A stretch of DNA of 64,000 nt from positions 620,001 to 684,000 of the forward strand of contig CAWIJJ010000006.1 in assembly GCA_963836425.1 (NCBI GenBank), in the 5' to 3' direction. Under the pieces are notes generated by a model, which saw only the letters and a program-made list of their open reading frames with translations, had not been told where the DNA came from and ran no database searches. The stretch is from CAWIJJ01 sp963836425. GTDB taxonomy: Bacteria > Acidobacteriota > Terriglobia > Bryobacterales > Bryobacteraceae. The translations under genes were made by a program, and so were the position numbers. This document shows, piece by piece, positions 25,843 through 34,619 of this stretch (positions are counted from its first letter, which is position 1; every line of letters begins with the position of its first letter).

Positions 25843-28823
25843 AACGTTTGTCCTATGGAGAAGAAGAAGGAAAAATGGCTGACCCGGCGCTGCTCGCACA
25901 GGTTGGGTGTGCCGTTGGACGGGGAGCACGGGGTGACGCCGGCATTGACGAGGTCCTCCTGGCTGCCGTTGAAGCCGAAATATCTGGGCGGATTGATGGT
26001 GTACCCCAAGTCTACACGGAGGGGGCCGATGGGCGTCCGGTAGCGAAGCCCGAATCCCACATTGTGCACCATGTAGTCGAAATCCTCGAGTCCGCGCTGG
26101 TGGAAGCGGAAGGACAGATTACTGAGGCTGCTGTAAATATTGCCGGCATCGTGGTAGGCGACGCCGCCGATATCCTCACCGATCAGGGGAAAGCGAAGCT
26201 CGGACTGGTTGAAGAGCAGGGCGGTTCCGCCCAGCGGAAAGCCGGTGGAGGTGTCGCGAGGGCCGGCCTGGTTCTGGGGGAAGCCGCGATGGGAGGTGCC
26301 GCCGCCGCCGAAGAAGTGTTCGGCGAGGGGGATGGCATCGAAGGCGCCGAGCGAAGTACGGAAGGCGTAGAGGTCGCCGAATTCGGTGCTGCGCGCGAAC
26401 ACGAGGCGGGGACCGAGGGGATGGTAGCTGGCGTTGCGGGCGAGGAAGCGGGCGAAGCTGGGCTGGGATCCGAAGAAGCGGTCGGCCACACCGACATCGA
26501 GGGTGTTGTAGATTCCTTTGCGAGGCTCGAGGGGGTCGTCGCGGCGGTCCTGCACCACATTGAGGGACGTAATGCCAACGCGTACAGGTTGCGAGAGTTG
26601 CGGAAGGAGGAAAGGGGTGACCTTGAGGTCGCTGATGCTGACGCGGCGGTAGGCATAGCGATAGAAGAGGGTGGTGGCCTTGGTGAGGCGGTGGTTCAAC
26701 TGGGTGGAAGCTTCCTGGCGGCGGAAGTTAAAGGTGCGGACGTCGCGGGACTCCTCGTAGAGGGCAGTGAGGGAGACGGTGAGGTTCTCATTCTGGCGGA
26801 AGCGGGGCCAGTTGTAATTGAGCAGGCCGCGCTGGTTATAGCTCGAAAAACGGGTGCGCAGGCTGAGGGCATGTCCGAGTCCCCAGAGGTTGGCGCGGGA
26901 GACGTCGATGGAGACGCGGGGCGAAAAGCCGGTGGCGCCGCCGGGCGATTCGAAGCAGGCCTGGCAGCCGCCGATGCGGCCGAGCTCGGCGCCGAAACCG
27001 ACGGCGAGCGAATAACGGCGGGCTTCATCGACGTTGTAGAGGACGTACTTGCGATCGGTATCGCCCTCGGGATTCTCGATGGCGGTATCGACGCGGGCGA
27101 ACATGCCGAGGCCGTAGAGGCGGCGCTGGATTTCGGTGATCTGGATGGGGGAGAGGGGGTCGCCGGGATTGAGGGTGATGGCGCGGTCAATGAGCTGGGT
27201 GCGGGTGACGCGATTGCCGCTGATGAGCACCTGGCGGACGAACTGCTGGCGGCCCTCGTTGATGACGAAGCGCAGGTCCACGCGGTTGGGCTCCGCGGCG
27301 GGGCGAAAGCTCCACTCGAAGGTCGCGTTGGGGAAGCCGCGCTCGAAGTATTGGGCGAGGATGGTGTCGCGGTCCACGGCGACGTTGAACTCGCTGAAGG
27401 GCTGGCCGGCGACGGAACTGAGGCGGCCAAGGATGTTCTGCTCGTCGAGGCTCTTGATGCCTTCGACGGTGAGGGCGTTAACGAAATATTGCGGACCTTC
27501 CTTGATGGTGATGAAGACGGCGAGGTTACCGCTTTTGCCGCCGTAATCGTCCTGGGCGCGGTCGGTCACCTCGACGTCGCGAAAGCCGTTGGATTGATAC
27601 AGGCTGACGATGGCATCCTTGTCGCGGCGAAGGAGGCTGCCGCTGTAGCGGCCGTGGGGGAACTGGAGCAGGGAGGAGGTGCGCAGGTACATGCGCTCGC
27701 GGATGGCTTCGGTGGAGAAGTAACTGTTGCCGAGGATTTCGATGTGCACCAGGTCGTGCCGCTTGCCGGTATTGATGAGGTAGTCGATGGTGGCCTTGTC
27801 GTTGATGACGGCCTGTTCCTTGAACTCGACCTCCGCTTCGAAGTAGCCGCGCGACTGGAAGTAATCGCGGAGGTTGCGGGCGCCCTCGACGAGCAGGTCG
27901 CGATCGACGGCGTGCTCTTCGTAAATGGGGATGTAGCGGCGCAGGCGGCTTTGGGAAATGTCGGCGCCGATGGGGCGGACCTCGATGCGCGGGCCGGCGT
28001 CGATGCGGATGGTGGGGATGGCCTTATTGGAGGCTTCATCGTAGCGCATGGAGTCCAGGGTGACCTTGGCCTCGAGGCGGTTCTCGCGCTGGTAGAGCAG
28101 GCGGACGCCTTCAAGGGCCCGGCGGACGCGGGTCTGCGTCATGGGCTTCCAGGTATGAATGATCCAGCGCCGGAATTTGGTGGCTGAGAGGATGCGAGCG
28201 GCATCGAGCTTGAGGTCGCCGGTGAGCACGGGCATGCCGAAGACGGCGCGGCGGCCGGAGTCCACTTCGAAGCGGATATTCACCAACTGGTGAGAGCGGG
28301 AGGTCTCCCAATCGAAGACGGGGCGCAGGCGGCTGCGGAAGAGGCCGTTGCTTTCAAGGAGGCGGCGCTGATTATCGACGGCGCGGACGATCAGGTCGTC
28401 GGTGTAGGGCTGGCCGAGGTTGAGGCCGCTGGAGTTTTCGAGCTGTCCGGCGCTGGGCGGGCTGGAGATATCGCCGACAGCGGAGACATTGCCGACAAAC
28501 CAACTGGCCGCGGTGATGAAGACGATGGCGACGCCGTCGCGATAGGGTTCGGCATCCACCTGCACGTCGGAATAGCGGCCGGTGGCGAAGAGCCGCTCGA
28601 TGCTGTCGCGCACGGTGCTCATGCGCAGCGGTTCGTTCATCCGGAGGGGCAGAATCTGGTGGAGTTCTTCGGCCTCGAGGGGCTGGCTGCGGGGGTTGAA
28701 CTGGATGTTGCGGACGGGCAGGCCCTCGAATTTCGAGGATTGCGCGCGCAATTCGGGTCCCTGTGCAACCGCCATCAGGACCAGGGCACAAAAAGGGACG
28801 GACAGACGGCGCACGCTGTTCAT
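25839..28823 (-). CDS. Outer-membrane assembly factor of the BamA/TamA (Omp85) family
   Basis: 994 residues with a signal peptide (to about residue 27). Several POTRA domains fill about 35-520 ('GLPVRNIQFNPRSQPLEAEEL', 'VHIEILGNSYFSTEAIRERMY', 'VRQVLISGNRVTRTQLIDRAI'). The C-terminal half is the 16-strand 'surface antigen' barrel, with 'SLRTRFSSYNQRGLLNYNWP', 'HRGFPQNQAGPRD', the loop-6-like 'GPLRVDLGYTINPPR' region and a terminal Phe (IGQTF). Five or so POTRAs suggest BamA, but the operon with TamB suggests TamA; the sequence alone does not decide. First gene of a coupled operon. Confidence 0.85.
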   Translation of the reverse strand: MNSVRRLSVPFCALVLMAVAQGPELRAQSSKFEGLPVRNIQFNPRSQPLEAEELHQILPLRMNEPLRMSTVRDSIERLFATGRYSDVQVDAEPYRDGVAIVFITAASWFVGNVSAVGDISSPPSAGQLENSSGLNLGQPYTDDLIVRAVDNQRRLLESNGLFRSRLRPVFDWETSRSHQLVNIRFEVDSGRRAVFGMPVLTGDLKLDAARILSATKFRRWIIHTWKPMTQTRVRRALEGVRLLYQRENRLEAKVTLDSMRYDEASNKAIPTIRIDAGPRIEVRPIGADISQSRLRRYIPIYEEHAVDRDLLVEGARNLRDYFQSRGYFEAEVEFKEQAVINDKATIDYLINTGKRHDLVHIEILGNSYFSTEAIRERMYLRTSSLLQFPHGRYSGSLLRRDKDAIVSLYQSNGFRDVEVTDRAQDDYGGKSGNLAVFITIKEGPQYFVNALTVEGIKSLDEQNILGRLSSVAGQPFSEFNVAVDRDTILAQYFERGFPNATFEWSFRPAAEPNRVDLRFVINEGRQQFVRQVLISGNRVTRTQLIDRAITLNPGDPLSPIQITEIQRRLYGLGMFARVDTAIENPEGDTDRKYVLYNVDEARRYSLAVGFGAELGRIGGCQACFESPGGATGFSPRVSIDVSRANLWGLGHALSLRTRFSSYNQRGLLNYNWPRFRQNENLTVSLTALYEESRDVRTFNFRRQEASTQLNHRLTKATTLFYRYAYRRVSISDLKVTPFLLPQLSQPVRVGITSLNVVQDRRDDPLEPRKGIYNTLDVGVADRFFGSQPSFARFLARNASYHPLGPRLVFARSTEFGDLYAFRTSLGAFDAIPLAEHFFGGGGTSHRGFPQNQAGPRDTSTGFPLGGTALLFNQSELRFPLIGEDIGGVAYHDAGNIYSSLSNLSFRFHQRGLEDFDYMVHNVGFGLRYRTPIGPLRVDLGYTINPPRYFGFNGSQEDLVNAGVTPCSPSNGTPNLCEQRRVSHFSFFFSIGQTF

Positions 28824-28866
28824 GATAGCGTAACCCGTTCATAGCAAGTTTGTTACCATCGGGACA

Positions 28867-29889
28867 ATGGACGCCTCGGAACGGGAGCGATACTCGCGGC
28901 AGATCCTGTTCGCGGGAATCGGGGAAGGCGGGCAGGAGCGGCTGCTGGGGGCGCACGCGGTGGTGGTGGGCTGCGGGGCGCTGGGCAGTTTTCAGGCGGG
29001 GGCGCTGGCGCGGGCGGGCGTGGGGCGGCTCACGATCGTGGACCGGGACTACGTAGAGTCGAGTAATCTGCACCGGCAATGGCTGTTCGAAGAGGAGGAC
29101 GCGGCCGAAGGACTGCCCAAGGCGGCGGCGGCAGCGCGGCGCATCGAACGGATCAATTCGTCCATCGCGGTGCGGGCGGTGATCGCGGATCTGAGCAGCG
29201 AGAACGCGGAAGAAGTGTTGGGGGGAGCGGACGCGATCCTGGACGGCACTGACAACTTCGAAACGCGCTACCTGGTGAACGACTGGGCGGTGATGCACGG
29301 CGTTCCCTGGATTTACGGCGCGGCGGTGGGTTCGTACGGGCTGACGATGCCGGTGATCCCGGGCCGCACAGCGTGCCTGCGGTGCGTCTATCCGGAGCCG
29401 CCGGGGGGCGCGCAGCCCACGTGCGAGACGGCGGGCATTTTGAACGCGGTGGTGGCGGCGGTGGCGGCGATGCAGGTGGGGGATGCGCTGCGCGTGCTCT
29501 GCGGGCAGGCGGACGCGGTGCGGGCGCGCATCACCACGGTGGATGTATGGTCGGGAACGGTGCGGCAGGTGGAGGGACCGGCGCGCGACCCGGAATGTCC
29601 CACCTGCGGACGGCGCGAGTTTTCGTACCTCGAGGGACGGCGAAGGGCGCCGGCGATCCTGTGCGGCCGGAACGCGGTGCAGATTCAGGAACGGCCGCGG
29701 GCGATCGATCTCCAGGAACTGGGGGCGCGGTTGCGGGTGCTCGGGGAGGTGCGGGCCAACGAATACGCGGTGCGCTTCCGGGCCGAGCCTTACGAGCTGA
29801 CGATATTCGCGGATGGGCGGGCGATCGTGAAAGGGACCAGCGACGCAGCGGTGGCGCGCAGTCTATACGCACGGTACGTGGGGGTGTAG
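28867..29889 (+). CDS. ThiF/MoeB/HesA-family adenylyltransferase (E1-like)
   Basis: 340 residues. 'HAVVVGCGALGSFQAGALARAGVGRLTIVDRDYVESSNLHRQ' is the nucleotide-binding fold and acidic loop; 'DAILDGTDNFETRYLVND' is the conserved Asp motif. Zn cysteines are CLRC (near 175) and CPTC (near 249); 'PTCETAGIL' carries the candidate catalytic Cys. Such enzymes activate the C-terminus of ThiS/MoaD-like sulfur carriers. From about 260 a C-terminal domain follows ('LRVLGEVRANEYAVRFRAEPYELTIFADGRAIVKG') which resembles a ThiS/MoaD-like or rhodanese-substitute extension. No sulfur-carrier gene is beside it. The 3' end is part of a nested repeat array. Confidence 0.8.
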   Translation: MDASERERYSRQILFAGIGEGGQERLLGAHAVVVGCGALGSFQAGALARAGVGRLTIVDRDYVESSNLHRQWLFEEEDAAEGLPKAAAAARRIERINSSIAVRAVIADLSSENAEEVLGGADAILDGTDNFETRYLVNDWAVMHGVPWIYGAAVGSYGLTMPVIPGRTACLRCVYPEPPGGAQPTCETAGILNAVVAAVAAMQVGDALRVLCGQADAVRARITTVDVWSGTVRQVEGPARDPECPTCGRREFSYLEGRRRAPAILCGRNAVQIQERPRAIDLQELGARLRVLGEVRANEYAVRFRAEPYELTIFADGRAIVKGTSDAAVARSLYARYVGV

Positions 29890-30261
29890 CGGCTATTTGC
29901 GTACCTCGAGGGACTGCGAAGGGCGCCGGCGATCCTGTGCGGCCGGAATGGAGGCTGCGGGTGCTCGGGGAGGTGCGGGCCAACGAATACGCGGTGCGCT
30001 TCCGGGCCGAGCCTTACGAGCTGACGATATTCGCGGATGGGCGGGCGATCGTGAAAGGGACCAGCGACGCGGCGGTGGCGCGCAGTCTCATACGCACGGT
30101 ACGTGGGGGTGTAGCGGCTATTTGCGTACCTCGAGGGACTGCGAAGGGCGCCGGCGATCCTGTGCGGCCGGAAGCGGTGCGGGTGCTTGGGGAGGTGCGG
30201 GCCAACGGCGGTGGCGCGCAGTCTATACGCACGGTACGTGGGGGTGTAGCGGCTATTTGCG
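29626..30261 (+). repeat. Nested triple tandem repeat of the ThiF-like gene 3' end
   Basis: Unit 1 (29626-29901, 276 bp) is the real gene end plus the first bases of the convergent gene's end. Unit 2 (29902-30126, 225 bp) repeats it with about 60 bp replaced by 8 bp. Unit 3 (30127-30261, 135 bp) repeats unit 2 with a further internal deletion. All end with CGGCTATTTGCG. Units 2 and 3 share the change GGACT for GGACG, so unit 3 derives from unit 2. Confidence 0.85.
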
Positions 30262-30669
30262 AAAGGACTCGCCGAGGCGCAGTCCGCTCCACTGTTCGGC
30301 GAGGATGATGGAGTTGGCCGGGTTGCGGGCGTCATAGCGCACGGCCACGGGGCCGGAGATGGGCAGGTCCCGGGGGAGCAGGTCTTTGAGGTGGGTGACG
30401 TCCTGGGAGGCGATGTATTCGACGCCGCGCACCAGGTAGGCATAGAAGAGGTGCTCGTCGCGCACTTCGACCAGGCTGGCGTCGCCCATCTTGCCGGTGG
30501 CAACGAGCCAGTCGCGGCGCAGGCGTTCGCGCTCCTCGGGCGTGACGCGCGACTTGCGCCACACACGGACAGCGTAGGCGGCGGTGATCGCAACCGCGGC
30601 CCCGGCGGCCACCAGCCCGATCTGCTCAGCGGCGGTGAGCGATCCGGCCAGATTACCCGGAAATCTCAT
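30253..30669 (-). CDS. Conserved membrane-anchored hypothetical protein
   Basis: 138 residues. One hydrophobic segment near the N-terminus (about 14-36, 'EQIGLVAAGAAVAITAAYAV') is followed by an Arg/Lys-rich stretch ('RKSRVTPEERERLRRDW') and a small soluble domain ('VRDEHLFYAYLVRGVEYIASQDVTHLKDLLP', 'AVRYDARNPANSIILAEQWSGLR'). Similar proteins occur in other Acidobacteria; function unknown. Its stop codon falls in the last bases of the repeat array, and its start lies 3 bp downstream of the aldolase gene's stop on the same strand. Confidence 0.6.
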   Translation of the reverse strand: MRFPGNLAGSLTAAEQIGLVAAGAAVAITAAYAVRVWRKSRVTPEERERLRRDWLVATGKMGDASLVEVRDEHLFYAYLVRGVEYIASQDVTHLKDLLPRDLPISGPVAVRYDARNPANSIILAEQWSGLRLGESFRK

Positions 30670-30672
30670 TCG

Positions 30673-31335
30673 TTAACCGGCTACCGGCGTCTCCTGGAAT
30701 ACCTTCGCCCAATCCTTGAGGAACTGTTCCAGGCCCTTGTCGGTGAGCGGGTGATTGAACAGCGCGTCCAAAACTTTGAAAGGCATAGTGCCGATGTGGG
30801 CGCCGGCGAGGGCCGATTCGACCACATGCGTGGGCGACCGCAACGAGGCGGCCAGGATCTGCGTTTTGTAGCCGTAGTTTTTATAGATCTGAACGATGTT
30901 GCGGATCAGGTCCATTCCGTTCCAACTGATGTCGTCGATCCGGCCCACGAAAGGACTGATGATGTAGGCGCCGGCCTTGGCCGCAATGAGCGCCTGCGAG
31001 GACGAAAAGCAGAGCGTCACGTTGACGCGGATGCCCTCGGAACTCAGGGCCTTGGTGGCCACGATGCCTTCGCGCGTGAGCGGGCATTTGACCACGATGT
31101 TCTTGTGAATTTTGGCGAGCTTCCGGCCTTCCTCGATCATGTCGGAAGACTTTGTGGAAACGACCTCGGCGCTGATGTCGCCGTCCACAATATTGCAGAT
31201 CAGCCGGATCTGTTCTTCGATGGGCTTGCCTTCCTTGGCGATCAGGGACGGGTTAGTGGTAACGCCATCCAAAATGCCCCAGGCGGCGCCTTTCTTGAGC
31301 TCGTCGAGGTTCGCGGTATCTAAGAAGAATTTCAC
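30673..31335 (-). CDS. fsa: Transaldolase / fructose-6-phosphate aldolase-like protein
   Basis: 220 residues, the short TalB/FSA subfamily. 'KFFLDTANLDELKKGAAWGILDGVTTNPSLIAKEG' is the signature N-terminus; the Schiff-base Lys is in 'NIVVKCPLTREG'; 'NVTLCFSSSQALIAAKAGAYIISPFVGRIDD' and 'ILAASLRSPTHVVESALAGAHIGTMPF' complete the barrel. It transfers or cleaves three-carbon dihydroxyacetone units in the pentose phosphate pathway. GTG 31335 has GAGG six bases upstream; the GTG at 31347 is too close to its own GGAGG. Confidence 0.9.
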   Translation of the reverse strand: MKFFLDTANLDELKKGAAWGILDGVTTNPSLIAKEGKPIEEQIRLICNIVDGDISAEVVSTKSSDMIEEGRKLAKIHKNIVVKCPLTREGIVATKALSSEGIRVNVTLCFSSSQALIAAKAGAYIISPFVGRIDDISWNGMDLIRNIVQIYKNYGYKTQILAASLRSPTHVVESALAGAHIGTMPFKVLDALFNHPLTDKGLEQFLKDWAKVFQETPVAG

Positions 31336-31407
31336 GTTGGACCTCACCCTCCGATTCCTCCACAGTGTATCACCGGGAGGCGGGGCGACTGTCGCGGCGA
31401 AGCCCTG

Positions 31408-32418
31408 TTACTTGCGGAACCAGTAAAGCAGGATACCGTAGCCGACGCCGGCCGGGTCTGTGGTTTTGGCCGTCTGGAAGGCCATGAAGCGGCCGTCGGT
31501 GGAGACCACGGGGTTGGAGGCTTTGCCGGCTTCGAAATCGTTGAAGCGGGTAAGGCGGGTCATGTCCTTGCCGGTGCCGTCGAGCTTGAGCTTCCAGATG
31601 TCGATATTGCCGGAGCCGCCCTGGCCGCCGAGGGTCTGAATCTGGCGGTCGGCTTCGACGCAGGTGTACTGGCCGTCGGGGAAGATGCCCTCGACCTCGT
31701 TGTAGGTGCCGGGCGCCTTGGAGAAGTTGGTGACCTGGCCGGTTTTGAGGTCGAGGCCCATGACCGAGGCCATGCCCTGCGGCTCGTAGCAGGTGAAGGT
31801 CATTTTGGTGTTGTTGTCGTAGAAATCCTGGGCTTCGAGCACGCAGTTGCGGTCCTTGCTTTCGTGGACGACCTTCTGATTGGTGAGCCTGGCGGCGCCG
31901 CCGGAGAGGTCCACGTCGGCGACGATGAGGCGGGAGGCGCCGGGAGCGAGGTCGGGCGCCTGGGCGTTGGTCTGGGAGTAGGCGATCTTCAGGGCGGTCT
32001 TGGAGATGGCGGCGCCCTCGCTCATCTTCTGCCCGAATTTGACGGGCCTGGAGCCGCGCTGTTTGCTCAGGAACCAGAGCTCGTTATCGCGGGCGCGGCT
32101 GAGGGAGATGTCCTGAAACTTTTCGGGACCGATCAGGATGTAGTCGCCGCTGGAAAGGTGCATGACGCGGAGAAAGACGGCGCCGGGGACGTTGCAGGTG
32201 AGGCAGCGGATGGCGTGGGTGGCGATATCGATGGTGAAGGCGTCGCCGAAGCTTTTGGCCATGAAGGCGACGGAGCGGTTATCGGGGGAGATGTCGGCGC
32301 GCTCGCCGAAGTAAGTGAGGATCTCGATATTGGACGGGAGGTGATCGAGCTGGCTGCCGGGTTTGCGCTGGGCGAAGGCGGAGGCGGCCAGAAGCAGCAG
32401 GATGGCGGCTGATCTCAT
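31408..32418 (-). CDS. Exported TolB/PD40-type beta-propeller protein
   Basis: 336 residues with a signal peptide (MRSAAILLLLAASAFAQ). Repeated PD40-like blades are visible ('RADISPDNRSVAFMAKSF', 'AAISKTALKIAYSQTN', 'NPVVSTDGRFMAFQTAK'), as in TolB-like propellers and prolyl-oligopeptidase N-domains. No peptidase domain follows. A CLTCN and several single cysteines are present. Function unknown; probably periplasmic. Divergent from miaB across 64 bp. Confidence 0.65.
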   Translation of the reverse strand: MRSAAILLLLAASAFAQRKPGSQLDHLPSNIEILTYFGERADISPDNRSVAFMAKSFGDAFTIDIATHAIRCLTCNVPGAVFLRVMHLSSGDYILIGPEKFQDISLSRARDNELWFLSKQRGSRPVKFGQKMSEGAAISKTALKIAYSQTNAQAPDLAPGASRLIVADVDLSGGAARLTNQKVVHESKDRNCVLEAQDFYDNNTKMTFTCYEPQGMASVMGLDLKTGQVTNFSKAPGTYNEVEGIFPDGQYTCVEADRQIQTLGGQGGSGNIDIWKLKLDGTGKDMTRLTRFNDFEAGKASNPVVSTDGRFMAFQTAKTTDPAGVGYGILLYWFRK

Positions 32419-32482
32419 GGGGGGATGGTATCAGGACGCGGAGAGGCGCGGGGAAGCGCCGCTCCACTACAATGGAAAGACA

Positions 32483-33808
32483 GTGGCTGGGAAAACCTTT
32501 TACATCGAAACTTTCGGCTGTCAGATGAACGTGCATGACTCCGAGAAGGTGATCGGCACGCTCGAGCAGCAGGGGTACGCGCAGGTTGCGACGCCGGAAG
32601 CGGCCTCGCTGGTGCTTTACAACACGTGCAGCATCCGGGACAAGGCCGAACAGAAGGTGTTCAACCGGCTGCAGAACTTCAAGCGGGCGGGGAACGGCAA
32701 GATCTTCGGCGTGCTGGGATGCGTGGCGCAGCAGGAAGGCGAAAAGATTTTCGAGCGCGCGCCGCATGTGAGCCTGGTGGCGGGGTCGGCGAGCTATACG
32801 CGGCTGGGCGAGATGCTGGTGCAACTCGAAGCGGGCAACCGGCGGGTGACGGGGCTGAGCCTGGACACGGAAGAGACGTTCGATACGCCGTTCACGCGGC
32901 GGGACAACCCGCACCGGGCGTACATCACGATCATCGAAGGCTGCGACAAGTCGTGCGCATACTGCGTGGTGCCGTTCACGCGCGGTCCGGAGCGGAGCCG
33001 CACGAGCGAAAGCGTGATGGAGGAGGCGCGGAGGCTGGCGGCGCAGGGATACTCCGAAATTCAGCTTTTGGGTCAGAACGTGAACAGCTACCGGGATCCG
33101 TCGCCGGAGGGTTTGGATTTCGCGGCGCTGCTGGAGCGGGTGGCGGCGGTGCCGGGCATACGGCGTGTGCGATATACCACTTCGCACCCGCGGGATTTCG
33201 GCAAGAGCATTGTGGAGGCGATGGACGGGAACCCGGTGATCTGCGACCACGTGCACCTGCCGGTGCAGTCGGGATCGAGCCGCGTGCTGGCGCTGATGCA
33301 GCGGCTATACACCCGCGACGAATACATGCGGCGGATCGAGTGGCTGAAGACGGCGCGGCGCAGTTACTCGCTGACGACGGACATCATTGTGGGCTTTCCG
33401 GGGGAGACGGAGCGGGATTTCGAGGAGACGCTGGACCTGCTCGACGAGGTGCAGTACGATTCGCTGTTCAGCTTCAAATACTCGCCGCGGCCGAACACGG
33501 CGGCGCTGGCGATGGAGGACCGGATCCCGGACGAGGAAAAACAGAGGCGGCTGCTCATTTTGCAGGAGAAGCAGCGGGCGATTCAGATCCGGCGGAACGC
33601 GGAGATGATCGGCGCGGAGAAGGAGGTGCTGGTGGAGGGGCGGAACCAGGCGCTGGGGCAATGGATCGGCCGTACGTCCTGTAACCGGACGCTCAATTTC
33701 ACGCATCCGGACACGAACGGAAACTCACTGGTGGGGCAGTACCTGGCGGTGCGCGTGACGCGTTCGGGACCGAACTCGCTCGTGGGTGAATCGGTAACTG
33801 TGGTGTAA
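32483..33808 (+). CDS. miaB: tRNA-2-methylthio-N6-dimethylallyladenosine synthase MiaB
   Basis: 441 residues. The N-terminal UPF0004 domain has the three cluster cysteines Cys13 (GCQMN), Cys49 (TCSIRDKAE) and Cys80 (GCVAQ). The radical-SAM motif is Cys154-x3-Cys158-x2-Cys161 (CDKSCAYC), and a TRAM domain ends the protein ('VLVEGRNQALGQWIGRTSCNRTLNF'). It adds methylthio groups to i6A37 of tRNAs reading U-starting codons. GTG 32483 begins the typical 'AGKTFYIETFGCQMN' N-terminus and has GGAAAG upstream. First gene of a tight plus-strand run through folP. Confidence 0.93.
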   Translation: MAGKTFYIETFGCQMNVHDSEKVIGTLEQQGYAQVATPEAASLVLYNTCSIRDKAEQKVFNRLQNFKRAGNGKIFGVLGCVAQQEGEKIFERAPHVSLVAGSASYTRLGEMLVQLEAGNRRVTGLSLDTEETFDTPFTRRDNPHRAYITIIEGCDKSCAYCVVPFTRGPERSRTSESVMEEARRLAAQGYSEIQLLGQNVNSYRDPSPEGLDFAALLERVAAVPGIRRVRYTTSHPRDFGKSIVEAMDGNPVICDHVHLPVQSGSSRVLALMQRLYTRDEYMRRIEWLKTARRSYSLTTDIIVGFPGETERDFEETLDLLDEVQYDSLFSFKYSPRPNTAALAMEDRIPDEEKQRRLLILQEKQRAIQIRRNAEMIGAEKEVLVEGRNQALGQWIGRTSCNRTLNFTHPDTNGNSLVGQYLAVRVTRSGPNSLVGESVTVV

Positions 33809-33828
33809 TTGAAACTGGGGGAGCCGCT

Positions 33829-34314
33829 ATGGAAGTCGAGATGAAAATTCGCGGGCTGATGATGGACCCTGTCACCAACATGCCGATCGTGATCCTCAAG
33901 GATGTGAACGGTACAACGGTGCTCCCCATCTGGGTTGGCGTTTATGAAGCCAATGCAATCGCTCTCGAAATCGAGAAGGTTTCGACGCCCCGGCCGATGA
34001 CGCACGACCTGATCAAGAGCCTGCTGCTCGGCCTGGAAACCAGCCTGCGCAAGGTGGTGGTCAGCGAACTCAAGGACGACACGTTCTATGCGGTGATCTG
34101 GCTGGACCGGGAGGGCGACCTGATCAGCGTGGATTCCCGCCCAAGCGATGCACTGGCCCTGGCGCTGCGACTGGACTGCCCGATCTACGTAGAGGAGACG
34201 GTGCTGAAGTCGTCCAAGCAGATTTCGACGGTTGCCGATAAGGTCAACAACGAAGAGCTGCGGCGCTGGCTGGAGGGCCTGAACGACGAGGACCTCGGCC
34301 GCTACAAGATGTGA
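33829..34314 (+). CDS. Bifunctional nuclease (BFN, DUF151) family protein
   Basis: 161 residues. 'KIRGLMMDPVTNMPIVILKD', 'LPIWVGVYEANAIALEIE' and 'RPSDALALALRLDCPIYVEE' are the conserved blocks of the BFN/DUF151 domain (about 5-130). Members have been linked to nuclease activity in plants and are near-universal but poorly understood in bacteria. The 20-bp gap after miaB and the GTGA overlap with the next gene put it in the operon. Confidence 0.88.
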   Translation: MEVEMKIRGLMMDPVTNMPIVILKDVNGTTVLPIWVGVYEANAIALEIEKVSTPRPMTHDLIKSLLLGLETSLRKVVVSELKDDTFYAVIWLDREGDLISVDSRPSDALALALRLDCPIYVEETVLKSSKQISTVADKVNNEELRRWLEGLNDEDLGRYKM

Positions 34315-34619
34315 GCCCGGAAATCGCCGCCCGCCTCGCCCGCCTGCGCATCGAGCTGATGGCCGATGCGAAGGAATACAGCGTTTTCGCGCGCGACGGA
34401 TGCATGGCCCTGGCGCAGCGCGCCGGGGACGGCGGATTTATCTCCGTGGGCAGCTCCGGCGTTGCAACCGAGCACGGGCTCGCTTACCTGGTCTGGAGAG
34501 AGGGGCGGCCGGTGCTGGCGGCGCACGGCGGGCAGGAATCGGCTGCCGCGGACGGACAGGTGGAAGCCATCCGGCAGTTCTCCCGGGACCTCAAAGCCGC
34601 ACTGGGACTGGACCAATGA
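34311..34619 (+). CDS. Small conserved hypothetical protein between bfn and tyrS
   Basis: 102 residues, GTG start overlapping the bfn stop (GTGA) and stop overlapping the tyrS start (ATGA). It appears to be a small alpha/beta protein ('ELMADAKEYSVFARDGCMALAQR', 'HGLAYLVWREGRPVLAAHGG') with no signal peptide. The two-sided coupling implies it is genuinely translated. I recognise no family. Confidence 0.7.
   Translation: MSPEIAARLARLRIELMADAKEYSVFARDGCMALAQRAGDGGFISVGSSGVATEHGLAYLVWREGRPVLAAHGGQESAAADGQVEAIRQFSRDLKAALGLDQ

Noticed and set aside
32363..32482. Longer N-terminus for MiaB
   Set aside because: The extension overlaps the divergent propeller gene's 5' end and has no homologous character; GTG 32483 gives the standard MiaB start.
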